DNA from: Actinomycetota bacterium
Lineage (GTDB): Bacteria; Actinomycetota; Acidimicrobiia; Acidimicrobiales; Acidimicrobilacustridaceae
Direction: 5' to 3'
Length of the DNA: 41,205 nucleotides
Assembly: GCA_026393455.1 (NCBI GenBank)
Contig: JAPLAE010000098.1
Span: 1 to 41,205 of the forward strand
Numbering within the stretch: the first letter of the stretch is position 1; each line of letters begins with the position of its first letter. Made by a program: the position numbers and the translations under genes. The notes beneath the pieces are model-generated. The model saw only the letters and a list, made by a program, of their open reading frames with translations. It was not told the DNA's origin and did no database searches. Below are positions 31,569 through 39,045 of the stretch, in pieces.

Positions 31569-33005
31569 ATGCTTTTCCCTACCGTCGATTTTGCGGTCTT
31601 CTTCTTGGTGGTTTTCACCGGGAGTTGGCTGCTGCGACCGCACAAGATCGCATGGCGCTGGTTCATCCTTGCTTCAAGTTGCGTGTTCTATGGGTGGTGG
31701 GACTGGAACTACTTGATGCTCCTGTTTCTGAGCATTGGGATCAACTGGTTCTTGGGTCTGGCTGTTTTTCGGTCGCTCACCCCTGAAGGGGAGCGCACGA
31801 ATACAAGCAGGTGGCTCGTTCGAATCGCTGTCGTCGTCAATCTTGGGATTCTTGGCTATTTCAAGTACTTCGATTTCTTCGTGTCGACAATCGCCGACAA
31901 GATGCGCTCGATTGGTATTTCGGTTGATGCTCCCGTTCTGAACATCATTCTCCCGATTGGTATTTCGTTCTTTACCTTCCAAGCCATCAGTTATGTGATT
32001 GATATCGGGCGAGGACAATGGCGTAAACCGCTCACGATTCTTGATTTCGCTGTCTATCTGTCTTTTTTCGCTCATCTCGTGGCTGGCCCGATTGTTCGAG
32101 CAAGCGAGTTCGCGCCGCAACTCGATGAAGTACCCGATCCTCGATACGTGCGATCCGCCGAAGCATTCATGCTCATCTTCCGCGGCATGTTCAAGAAGGT
32201 TGTGATTTCCAGTTTTCTCGCGACACAGATTGTGGATCCGGTTTTTGCCAACCCCAATGCTTACGGACCGCTGGCAGTGCTGTGGGCGGTTTACGCCTAT
32301 GCCATCCAGATCTACGCGGACTTCAGTGGCTACACCGACATCGCAATCGGTGTGGCGTTACTCCTCGGTATTCGATTCCCGCAGAACTTTGATTCGCCCT
32401 ATATCGCTCTGTCATTGCAGGACTTCTGGAGTCGATGGCACATGACCTTGTCGCGGTGGCTGCGCGACTATCTCTACATACCGCTTGGCGGAAATCGTGG
32501 CTCGAAAGCCATGACCTACCGGAACTTGTTCCTCGTCATGATTATCGGTGGACTTTGGCATGGGGCGAACTGGACGTTCGTCGTCTGGGGTGCAATTCAC
32601 GGCTCCTATCTCGTGGCCGAACGAATTGTGAAGGCCAAGTGGAAGGGCCACGAATTAGGACTTCCTCCGTTGTTGGTGAAAGCGATGCAATGGTTCTTAG
32701 TCTTCAATGTCGTCTGTCTGGCGTGGGTGTTCTTTCGGGCAACGTCGGTTGATGAGGCCTTTACGTTGCTTGGGCGACTCTTTGCCTCCGCCGGTTCGAA
32801 CGCTGGAGTGAGTCTTCTCCTAATCTTCGTGATTGTCGCAAGTGTCGCTTCGCAGTTTGTTCCTCAACGATTCCCCCAGAAAGCCGAAGTCTGGTTTGCG
32901 ACCTGGGCGCCTGCCTTGCAACTCGCAGCTCTTGCCGGTGGACTTGTCCTTGTTGATGCGCTTGGTCCCGAGGGAATTGCGCCATTTATTTACTTCCAGT
33001 TCTGA
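31569..33005 (+). CDS. MBOAT-family O-acyltransferase (AlgI/DltB-like)
   Basis: A 478-residue polytopic membrane protein of the MBOAT family that moves acyl (usually acetyl) groups across the membrane to extracytoplasmic glycans. The N-terminus LFPTVDFAVFFLVVFTGSWL, the YADFSGYTDIAIG loop, FWSRWHMTLSRWLRDYLYIP and the catalytic His331 in GGLWHGANWTFVVWG are classic AlgI-type features. The SGNH-hydrolase gene follows immediately, forming an O-acetylation pair as in AlgI-AlgJ/X or PatA-PatB. The ATG is at 31569; upstream sequence has no clear Shine-Dalgarno. The acceptor, perhaps a capsule or cell-wall polymer, is unknown. Confidence 0.93.
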   Translation: MLFPTVDFAVFFLVVFTGSWLLRPHKIAWRWFILASSCVFYGWWDWNYLMLLFLSIGINWFLGLAVFRSLTPEGERTNTSRWLVRIAVVVNLGILGYFKYFDFFVSTIADKMRSIGISVDAPVLNIILPIGISFFTFQAISYVIDIGRGQWRKPLTILDFAVYLSFFAHLVAGPIVRASEFAPQLDEVPDPRYVRSAEAFMLIFRGMFKKVVISSFLATQIVDPVFANPNAYGPLAVLWAVYAYAIQIYADFSGYTDIAIGVALLLGIRFPQNFDSPYIALSLQDFWSRWHMTLSRWLRDYLYIPLGGNRGSKAMTYRNLFLVMIIGGLWHGANWTFVVWGAIHGSYLVAERIVKAKWKGHELGLPPLLVKAMQWFLVFNVVCLAWVFFRATSVDEAFTLLGRLFASAGSNAGVSLLLIFVIVASVASQFVPQRFPQKAEVWFATWAPALQLAALAGGLVLVDALGPEGIAPFIYFQF

Positions 33006-33022
33006 TGAGAAACCTCCTATGA
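33005..33022 (+). other. Five-codon linking cistron between MBOAT and SGNH genes
   Basis: The MBOAT stop overlaps an ATG (TGATG at 33003-33007) that opens a five-codon frame, MRNLL, whose TGA (33020-33022) overlaps the ATG of the SGNH gene at 33019. There is no Shine-Dalgarno ahead of 33019, so ribosomes may reach the SGNH start by reinitiating through this mini-frame. Confidence 0.35.
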
Positions 33023-34179
33023 CATCACCAGGGCGCAACCCGATGAAAGGCAATTCCGGCATTCCGTCCGGTGGTCGATCACCGTTCAATTGGCGGAGTC
33101 TCTTCGAGCCATTCCGGCCGCGCCGCGAGGGGACGATGCCTGCAGGGCTGATCATTGTCGTGATCGTGCTTGCGCTCTGTGTCGCCGGGCTTTTTGATGC
33201 CGATTCAACGCTTCGCAAAAGCAATGCAAAAGGTGATGGCTGGCGAAATGAGATTGCGAAGACGGTCGCCTCGGTGACCGACACGCTGCATATCAATTTT
33301 TTCCGCAATTCAATCGATGATGCGCTCGGCAAGAACCAAGGCACGAAGATTGATGTCGAGGAACTTCTCCGCCGGCAAGTCGAAGCAGAAAATGCTGCAT
33401 CAGCTGAGGCCGCAAAGAAGGTGCCAGTACTTCCAGCGCCGACCCCAGCGACTCCCATGAAGATTTGGGTCGGCGGTGACTCCATCACTCAGACGTTTGG
33501 TATCTCGTTCCAGCGCATTACGCAGTCCACCGGAATCTTCACCCCAACACTCGATTACCACGTCTCCACAGGCTTGTCTCGTCCCGATTATTACAACTGG
33601 CCCGAACACCTCGTGAAAGACGTGCTCCCTGCCAATCCATCGATTCTTGTGATCATGTTTGGCGCAAACGACGGTCAGAACATGATCGGTGCCGACGGCA
33701 AGGTGTTGGTGCGCGCGTCAGAACCTTGGATGGCCGAATATCGTCGTCGAGTTGCCGCAACGATGGACCTTCTGAAGTCGCCCGATAATCAACGCATAAC
33801 GATTTGGTGTGGACCGCCCCCGATGGGTCCTGGCACGAAGACCCGCGGCATGGACTTGATGAGTTACATCTATTGGAGCGAGGCGCAAAGCCGACCATGG
33901 ATCCAGTACTTCGATACGTGGCCATTTTTCTCAGATTCAAGTCTTGCCTTCTCGGCGAACCTGCCGAACGCTGATGGCGTCGTTCGCAGCATGCGTCAGA
34001 AGGACAATGTCCATTTCTCGACCGCGGGCGGAGATCGTCTTTCATGGGCTGTCATTGATCGCATCGGCAAACTTGTCAATCTCAAGGCTGGCAATGTCAC
34101 TCCGCCGGCTGCGCAAGCTCCACCGGCGAGTCTCGTTGAACGCACCGAAACCCCCCCGAGTATGCCGGGAGCCGAATAG
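33019..34179 (+). CDS. Membrane-anchored SGNH/GDSL acetyltransferase-type hydrolase (DUF459-like)
   Basis: A 386-residue protein with a cytoplasmic basic N-terminus, one membrane helix at about 43-59 (GLIIVVIVLALCVAGL) and an extracytoplasmic SGNH domain. Active-site blocks are GGDSIT with Ser155, GANDGQ with Asn217, and DNVHFSTAGG with Asp329 and His332. A helical linker rich in Ala/Glu precedes the domain and a Pro/Ala tail ends it. With the MBOAT upstream it would receive the acyl group and transfer it to a glycan. ATG 33019 overlaps the TGA of the mini-cistron. Alternatively it could be an esterase. Confidence 0.88.
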   Translation: MTSPGRNPMKGNSGIPSGGRSPFNWRSLFEPFRPRREGTMPAGLIIVVIVLALCVAGLFDADSTLRKSNAKGDGWRNEIAKTVASVTDTLHINFFRNSIDDALGKNQGTKIDVEELLRRQVEAENAASAEAAKKVPVLPAPTPATPMKIWVGGDSITQTFGISFQRITQSTGIFTPTLDYHVSTGLSRPDYYNWPEHLVKDVLPANPSILVIMFGANDGQNMIGADGKVLVRASEPWMAEYRRRVAATMDLLKSPDNQRITIWCGPPPMGPGTKTRGMDLMSYIYWSEAQSRPWIQYFDTWPFFSDSSLAFSANLPNADGVVRSMRQKDNVHFSTAGGDRLSWAVIDRIGKLVNLKAGNVTPPAAQAPPASLVERTETPPSMPGAE

Positions 34180-34191
34180 CTGCAGTTCGAT

Positions 34192-34542
34192 TTAGGGATG
34201 TGAGGCAGTCACGGTGGTGAGAATGCCACCGCGGACTTTCCAAATGGTTTCCACGGTCATCCGCCGCGGAGACAATGCCTGCACGAGATCATCAAGAATG
34301 GTGTTGGTAACGGCTTCGTGAAACGCGCCTTCGTCACGGAACGACCACACGTACATCTTGAGGCTCTTTAATTCGACGAGTAACTCATTTGGTACGTACG
34401 TGATGCGAACGGTCGCGAAATCCGGCTGACCCGTCACAGGGCAGAGGCATGTGAGCTCATCGGTTTCGCAGAGGATCTCGTAGTCACGACCCTTCTCAGG
34501 GTTCGGGACAGTAATGAGCTCCTTCGAGGGCTGGCTGAACAC
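34192..34542 (-). CDS. queF: NADPH-dependent 7-cyano-7-deazaguanine (preQ0) reductase
   Basis: A 116-residue type I QueF, which reduces preQ0 to preQ1 in queuosine biosynthesis. Cys34 in [15 protein letters not shown] is the covalent nucleophile, Asp41 the acid, and Glu76 in FHE a substrate ligand; the spacings 7 and 35 match the Bacillus enzyme (Cys55, Asp62, Glu97). The NADPH-binding E(L)[14 protein letters not shown] motif is intact. GTG 34542 is the start; a longer N-terminus is possible but not needed. No other queuosine genes are in the window. It converges with the SGNH gene, 12 bp apart, and lies 21 bp downstream of the bL37-like gene. Confidence 0.95.
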   Translation of the reverse strand: MFSQPSKELITVPNPEKGRDYEILCETDELTCLCPVTGQPDFATVRITYVPNELLVELKSLKMYVWSFRDEGAFHEAVTNTILDDLVQALSPRRMTVETIWKVRGGILTTVTASHP

Positions 34543-34563
34543 GGTCGTGAACGACGTGCAGAA

Positions 34564-34650
34564 TCAGCCGCGACCGGCGTTGGGCTTCGTGCCGTGATTC
34601 GCCGGTTTGCGACGGGCGTTCGTCTTGCGCTTCGAGGTTTTCTTCGACAT
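34564..34650 (-). CDS. bL37-like actinobacterial ribosomal protein, 28 residues
   Basis: A very short, very basic protein: MSKKTSKRKTNARRKPANHG, then TKPNAGRG. The ANHGTKPNA ending matches the ANHGKRPNA ending of bL37, the 24-residue large-subunit protein known from mycobacterial ribosome structures, and the Lys/Arg-rich first half is similar too. It would insert into 23S rRNA. The ATG at 34650 has TAAGAT ending 9 nt upstream, indicating a leaderless message. It is too short for many gene finders. The queF gene follows 21 bp downstream and may be cotranscribed. Identification rests on recalled sequence similarity. Confidence 0.72.
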   Translation of the reverse strand: MSKKTSKRKTNARRKPANHGTKPNAGRG

Positions 34651-34659
34651 AAGACCGAA

Positions 34660-34665
34660 ATCTTA
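34660..34665 (-). promoter_or_regulatory. -10 box of bL37-like gene, leaderless type
   Basis: TAAGAT on the minus strand ends 9 nt before ATG 34650, supporting transcription of this tiny gene. Confidence 0.4.
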
Positions 34666-34743
34666 GGCCGGAGGTGGCGAGATGGGCCAACTGAGAGCGT
34701 TCGCTTGGGTTTCGGTCATGTCATCGGCCGCCGACGGCACTAC

Positions 34744-34749
34744 TAGCCT
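34744..34749 (+). promoter_or_regulatory. -10 box of ychF, leaderless type
   Basis: TAGCCT ends 9 nt before ATG 34759. Confidence 0.4.
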
Positions 34750-34758
34750 GCCACTCCC

Positions 34759-35835
34759 ATGGAAAAGTTCGGATTCGTCGGATTGCCAAACGCGGGGAAG
34801 TCCTCGCTGTTTAACGCGCTTGCTGGCGGCGGGGCCCTTGCCGCCCCGTATGCCTTCGCTACGAAAGACCCCAATGTCGGAGTGGCCAAAGTTCCCGACG
34901 ATCGGCTTGAACAACTCGCGGTCATGAGCAAGACCAAGTCGGTGATTCCGGCCAGCGTGCAGTTTGTCGACATCGGTGGTCTCGTCGAAGGTGCGAGCAC
35001 AGGTGAAGGCCTGGGAAACAAGTTTCTGGCCAACATTCGCGAATCTGATGCCATCGTTTTTGTTCTTCGTGCTTTTGTTGACCATGACGTTCCGGGTCCT
35101 TCCGATCCGCTTGAGCACCTTCGAATCGTCGAAACCGAATTGGCGCTCGCAGATTTGGAAACCGTCGAGAACCAAATCGACAAGCGTCGAAAAGCTGCCA
35201 AACAAGATCGCATGATCGCTGATGAAGTTGAAGCTCTCGGCAAGGCGCTTGAGATTCTTTCTGAAGGAACGCCGATTTATCGAAGCGGTCTCGATGTTGA
35301 ATCTCGCGATCTGATCAAGAGTTATTTCTTGCTGACGAACAAACCTGTCCTTGCGATTGTGAACGTCAGTGAAGACGGGTTGGAGCAGATCGATGAACTC
35401 ATCGCCCCCGTGGTCGAGGAATTTGGTGGCCACGGTGAAGTGATCGGTATGTGCGTGCAGCTTGAAGCCGAGGCAGCAATGCTCGACGCTGATGAACGCG
35501 TCGAGATGCTTGAAGGACTTGGCCTCGGAGAGGGAGCACTCCCGCGCTTTCTGCACGCTGCCTACCGAATGTTGGGACTGCGCACGTACTTCACGACGGG
35601 CGAAAAGGAAACCCGCGCCTGGACATTCCGCGTCGGCTACAAGGCTCCACAATGCGCTGGTGTGATTCATACGGATTTTGAGCGTGGTTTCATTCGGGCC
35701 GAAGTCATCCACTGGGATGAATTGCTCGAGGTCGGCGCCTGGTCGAAGGCTCGTGATGCCGGAATCCTGCGGGTTGAAGGCAAGGAGTACCAGCCCGTCG
35801 ATGGTGACGTCATGGAGTTCCGATTTAACGTTTGA
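34759..35835 (+). CDS. ychF: Redox-regulated ATPase/GTPase YchF (OLA1 family)
   Basis: A 358-residue Obg-like P-loop protein that associates with ribosomes. G1 is GLPNAGKSS at 8-16, G3 is DIGGLVEGAS, and the G4 position reads NVSED, the non-canonical form that explains the ATP preference of the family. The coiled-coil region spans roughly 130-190, and the C-terminal TGS domain contains LRTYFTTGEKETRAWTFR and the final DVMEFRFNV. Length is normal. The ATG at 34759 has TAGCCT nine bases ahead. It is followed by DUF192 and rsmI in the same direction. Confidence 0.96.
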   Translation: MEKFGFVGLPNAGKSSLFNALAGGGALAAPYAFATKDPNVGVAKVPDDRLEQLAVMSKTKSVIPASVQFVDIGGLVEGASTGEGLGNKFLANIRESDAIVFVLRAFVDHDVPGPSDPLEHLRIVETELALADLETVENQIDKRRKAAKQDRMIADEVEALGKALEILSEGTPIYRSGLDVESRDLIKSYFLLTNKPVLAIVNVSEDGLEQIDELIAPVVEEFGGHGEVIGMCVQLEAEAAMLDADERVEMLEGLGLGEGALPRFLHAAYRMLGLRTYFTTGEKETRAWTFRVGYKAPQCAGVIHTDFERGFIRAEVIHWDELLEVGAWSKARDAGILRVEGKEYQPVDGDVMEFRFNV

Positions 35836-35897
35836 CGCTGCACTCCCACTTGCGGGGTCGGAAACTGGATACTCGGGGCTGAAGTCCCGGTTGCTCC

Positions 35898-35903
35898 TAG
35901 CAT
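35898..35903 (+). promoter_or_regulatory. -10 box of DUF192 gene, leaderless type
   Basis: TAGCAT ends 6 nt before ATG 35910; no Shine-Dalgarno is present. Confidence 0.45.
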
Positions 35904-35909
35904 CTCGCT

Positions 35910-36257
35910 ATGTCCACTGCGTCCCCAAGCGGGAACTGGCTGGTTCGCGATGATCGTGTCCTTGCCACGTTGGAAATTGCGGCTACGCGACGCGATCGCC
36001 GTCGAGGGTTGCTCGGCCGCGATGGAATTGAAGGCGCGATGATGCTTGCACCCGCTCGTTCAGTGCATACCTTTGGAATGAAGTTTGCGATCGACGTCGC
36101 ACATCTTGATGCGCACGGAGTTGTTCTTCGAATGACCACAATGAAGCCAAATCGACTTGGAGCATTCGTTGCTCGATCTCGCTCGGTGATCGAAACTGAA
36201 GCGGGCGCGCTCGCTCGCTGGGGTGTTGCCGCTGGTGATGTCTTGGAGGCCCGGTGA
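35910..36257 (+). CDS. DUF192 family protein
   Basis: A 115-residue protein of the DUF192 family, a small beta-barrel of unknown role found in many bacteria and archaea. Typical parts are RRGLLGRDGIEGAMML, VHTFGMKFAIDVAHLD and the late SVIETEAGALARWGVAAGDV. Many members carry a signal peptide; this one does not. TAGCAT six bases before the ATG points to a leaderless transcript. The stop overlaps the GTG of rsmI (GTGA), so the two genes are coupled. Confidence 0.9.
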   Translation: MSTASPSGNWLVRDDRVLATLEIAATRRDRRRGLLGRDGIEGAMMLAPARSVHTFGMKFAIDVAHLDAHGVVLRMTTMKPNRLGAFVARSRSVIETEAGALARWGVAAGDVLEAR

Positions 36258-37090
36258 CCAACGGCCGCCTTGTCCTCGTAGGAACTCCCATCGGCAACCT
36301 CGGTGATATCTCGCCACGAGCGGTTGAGGCACTCACGCAGGCAGCCGCTGTCGCGTGCGAGGACACTCGTCGCACGGGACGTTTGCTTTCGCACTTGGGG
36401 ATCCCTTCACCGACCTACATCGTGGTCAACGAGCACACCGAGGGTGATGCCGCTGAGCGTGTTATCGGGCATGTTCAACGCGGCGAGATCGTGGCGTTGG
36501 TAAGTGATGCAGGTATGCCCGGTGTTTCTGATCCGGGCGAATTCCTCGTTGCCAAGGCAGTCGAGGCCGGGATCGACATTGAAGTTGTACCTGGCCCATC
36601 AGCAGTGCTTCACGCGCTGGTTGTTAGTGGTCTTGCAACATCGCGCTTTGTGTTTGAGGGGTTTATCCCTCGAAAAGGATCGTCGCGAACGAGTCGATTG
36701 CGCGAAATCGCGGAGGAACAACGCACCGTCGTGTTGTTTGAGGCTCCTCATCGACTTGAACGTACGCTCAGCGATCTTCGGGGCATGTGTGGAGCCGATC
36801 GGCGTGTCGTGCTTGCCCGTGAACTCACCAAGATGCATGAAGAGATTTGGCGAGGTTCGCTCGCCGAAGCATTGACGCGCTGCGGCGAGGTCGATCCTCG
36901 AGGCGAGTATGTCCTCGTGCTTGATGGCGCTGCCCCAAGGGCCGATGCGACTGACGATGAACTTCGTGAAGCTGTGCGCGAGTCACTGGCCAAGGGAGCG
37001 TCGAAACGGGACGCAGCCGCTGGCGTTGCTGATGCATTCGCTGTGTCACGAAAGCGCGTCTACGACCTTGCGATCACGCTGCAGGTTTGA
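36254..37090 (+). CDS. rsmI: 16S rRNA (cytidine-1402-2'-O)-methyltransferase
   Basis: A 278-residue SAM-dependent methyltransferase of the tetrapyrrole-methylase fold that modifies C1402 in the decoding centre. The start region LVLVGTPIGNLGDISPRAVE, the CEDTRRTGRLL loop, LVSDAGMPGVSDPG and VVPGPSAVLHALVVSGL are all diagnostic. The C-terminal ~45 residues (KGASKRDAAAGVADAFAVSR) form the extra domain of the family. GTG 36254 overlaps the DUF192 stop. The 3' end overlaps the convergent SurE-like gene by 17 bp. Confidence 0.97.
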   Translation: MTNGRLVLVGTPIGNLGDISPRAVEALTQAAAVACEDTRRTGRLLSHLGIPSPTYIVVNEHTEGDAAERVIGHVQRGEIVALVSDAGMPGVSDPGEFLVAKAVEAGIDIEVVPGPSAVLHALVVSGLATSRFVFEGFIPRKGSSRTSRLREIAEEQRTVVLFEAPHRLERTLSDLRGMCGADRRVVLARELTKMHEEIWRGSLAEALTRCGEVDPRGEYVLVLDGAAPRADATDDELREAVRESLAKGASKRDAAAGVADAFAVSRKRVYDLAITLQV

Positions 37091-37925
37091 GCGGTATGTT
37101 TGAAATCGGGGCAAAACCGATCTGGAATGCCTTGATGTCGTCACTCGAATTGGTCGCTGTTGACGCGCAATCGGGGACATTGAGATAACCCTCGGTGGTG
37201 GTGGCAAGTGGAACATCGGCCGGACCACGAACTGAGCCAGATGGGCAGGTGGGGATGTTCATGTTGAACACCGTGGCCTTCGTGATCGTGCCATCGGTGA
37301 TGGCTGAGCGGTTCTTCGTGAACCAAGCCATCACCTGCTCGACGCCTGCTTTGAAGTTGAACTTGTTGTCAGTGATTCCTTGACTCGTCGCGATTGACGC
37401 GACGCCACGCGAGGTGGCTGCTCGGGCGGCGCCAACGGTGCCGGATAAGTCGATGACGGGTCCCATGTTCTGACCTGCGTTAATCCCGGAGACAACGAAA
37501 TCCGGCTTGAACGAGATGCCACCCTGGTCGAGCGCCCAAATCATCGAATCAGCTGGAGTTCCTGAGACTGCCTTTGCGGGGTAACCACTCTTGGTCTTCA
37601 CATCCGCGGCCGTGAGTGTTCCGCCGGTGACGGTGCCGCCCTTTCCGCTTTGGTTCGTCGCTGGTGCAACAACGGTGACAGCGACGTTGGGTGTAGCTCT
37701 GAGGGCCTCAACGATTGCGTCGATGCCATCGGCGTCATACCCATCGTCATTGGTGACGAGGACCTGTAGCGACTTTGCTGGCGCAGTCGTCGTTGCGTCT
37801 CGTTGCGAGGCACTTGAATCGCTCGACGATTCGCTGCAGGCCGTTGCGACGAGGCTTAGAGCGCTGAATGCGAGAGTGACAGTTGCAAATCCACAACGTC
37901 GTGCAAGCGATGATGAGATCTTCAT
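37074..37925 (-). CDS. SurE-like nucleotidase exported as a lipoprotein
   Basis: A 283-residue SurE-fold protein with a lipoprotein signal: hydrophobic stretch at about 12-27 and lipobox VATAC with Cys30, then a Ser/Asp/Thr linker. SurE enzymes remove phosphate from nucleotides using a divalent metal. The metal ligands Asp60, Asp61 (VTNDDGYDADG), Ser93 (NQSGKGG) and Asn149 (SGINAGQNMG) are all kept, with SGTPADS and SGTVGAAR nearby. Ordinary SurE is cytoplasmic; here the substrate would be extracellular. GGAGGAAAC precedes the ATG. Its 3' end overlaps rsmI by 17 bp. Confidence 0.88.
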   Translation of the reverse strand: MKISSSLARRCGFATVTLAFSALSLVATACSESSSDSSASQRDATTTAPAKSLQVLVTNDDGYDADGIDAIVEALRATPNVAVTVVAPATNQSGKGGTVTGGTLTAADVKTKSGYPAKAVSGTPADSMIWALDQGGISFKPDFVVSGINAGQNMGPVIDLSGTVGAARAATSRGVASIATSQGITDNKFNFKAGVEQVMAWFTKNRSAITDGTITKATVFNMNIPTCPSGSVRGPADVPLATTTEGYLNVPDCASTATNSSDDIKAFQIGFAPISNIPLKPAA

Positions 37926-38010
37926 GTTTCCTCCGAAGTAGTCCTGATGAACGCAAGGTAGGTGTCGAAGTTTGACGCTCGGTCAACGGAAAGTGGACAG
38001 GAACTATCGC

Positions 38011-39045
38011 TTAGGAGAATGCCGGGATGACTTCGCGCCCAAACAGGCGAATCATCGCGGCGATGTCGTCGAAGGAACCCAGCGACGCCTGGCCGGTGTC
38101 GGCGGGCAGACCAGCACCAAATGCCGTGTGCACATGAGCACACTGTGTGGAAGCTTCGTAGTCGCGGATCTGCCCGATCACACGTTCGGGGTCGCCCCAA
38201 AGCAAGCGATCGGCGGCGATGTCTTCGGCGGTGATGTTCTCGCCGGCATCGATGCGAGCGAAGAGTTCCTTCTCTTCTTTTTCTTCGGCGGATTCGCGCC
38301 AGTGGATCATCAGCCCGTCGACGTACACCGGAAGGACTTCGGTGCGGACTTGCTCGTCGCTCTCTCCGACCCACGCGTAACGGCGCAAGATCCAGTCGGC
38401 GGGTTTATTGAGTGCCGCGCAGGCTGGCCGGTAGATGTCGAGACACCGCAGAGCGGCAGCGAGAGATTGCACCGGACCACAGATCCATTCATCGCCCAAT
38501 CGGGCTGCGCGATCGACGGCGGCCGGGGCCACGCCTGCTACCCACAGCGGGGGATTGGGCGATTGCAACGGGCGTGGATGCACAGTGAGTTCGGGGAACG
38601 AGTGAAAGCGACCTTCGAAGGAGGTGTTCTCGTTCTGCCAAACCAATCGCAGAATCGTGAGCGCTTCTTCCATTCGTGCGCCGCGTTCTTTGAAGTTTGA
38701 GCCGTGCACGTCGTATTCGAGTGGCCACCAGCCCATTCCGACGCCGAGGGTGACGCGACCGCCAGAAATCTGATCGATAGTTGCGACCTGTTCAGCGACG
38801 CGCACTGGGTTGTGGATTGGTAATTGAAAGATGCCAGTGCCGACTCGGACCGTTGAGGTTCGAGCAGCAACGGCGGCCAAGAACGTGAGCGGATCGCTCA
38901 AGTTGCCGGGCATGAAGTGGTGATGGCCGATCGTGACGGTGTCGAAACCAGACTCCTCGGCAATGCGAGCGAGATCGAAGGTTTCGCGAAACGGATCAGG
39001 CGAAGAGAAATCTTTCAGCAGCGGAAGTGAGAGTGAAAACTTCAC
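38011..39045 (-). CDS. LLM-class F420-type oxidoreductase
   Basis: A 344-residue luciferase-like protein. MKFSLSLPLLKDFSSPDPFR opens the barrel; GFDTVTIGHHHFMPG, VRVGTGIFQLPIHNPVRVAE and GGRVTLGVGMGWWPLEYDVHG follow in the usual order, and PPLWVAGVAPAAVDRAARLGD marks strand 5. A Glu/Lys-rich helix (SAEEKEEKELF) sits near residue 255. It belongs to the broad group with FMN or F420; the substrate is unknown. Its ATG overlaps the SDR stop by 4 bp, so it is the third gene of the operon 40710-38011 with an enoyl-CoA hydratase-like and a dienoyl reductase-like enzyme, suggesting acyl-CoA-related work. Confidence 0.92.
   Translation of the reverse strand: MKFSLSLPLLKDFSSPDPFRETFDLARIAEESGFDTVTIGHHHFMPGNLSDPLTFLAAVAARTSTVRVGTGIFQLPIHNPVRVAEQVATIDQISGGRVTLGVGMGWWPLEYDVHGSNFKERGARMEEALTILRLVWQNENTSFEGRFHSFPELTVHPRPLQSPNPPLWVAGVAPAAVDRAARLGDEWICGPVQSLAAALRCLDIYRPACAALNKPADWILRRYAWVGESDEQVRTEVLPVYVDGLMIHWRESAEEKEEKELFARIDAGENITAEDIAADRLLWGDPERVIGQIRDYEASTQCAHVHTAFGAGLPADTGQASLGSFDDIAAMIRLFGREVIPAFS

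Noticed and set aside
31674-32120. Charged 148-residue minus-strand frame within the MBOAT gene
   Set aside because: It has low-complexity, frame-shadow composition, and the plus-strand MBOAT motifs are unambiguous.
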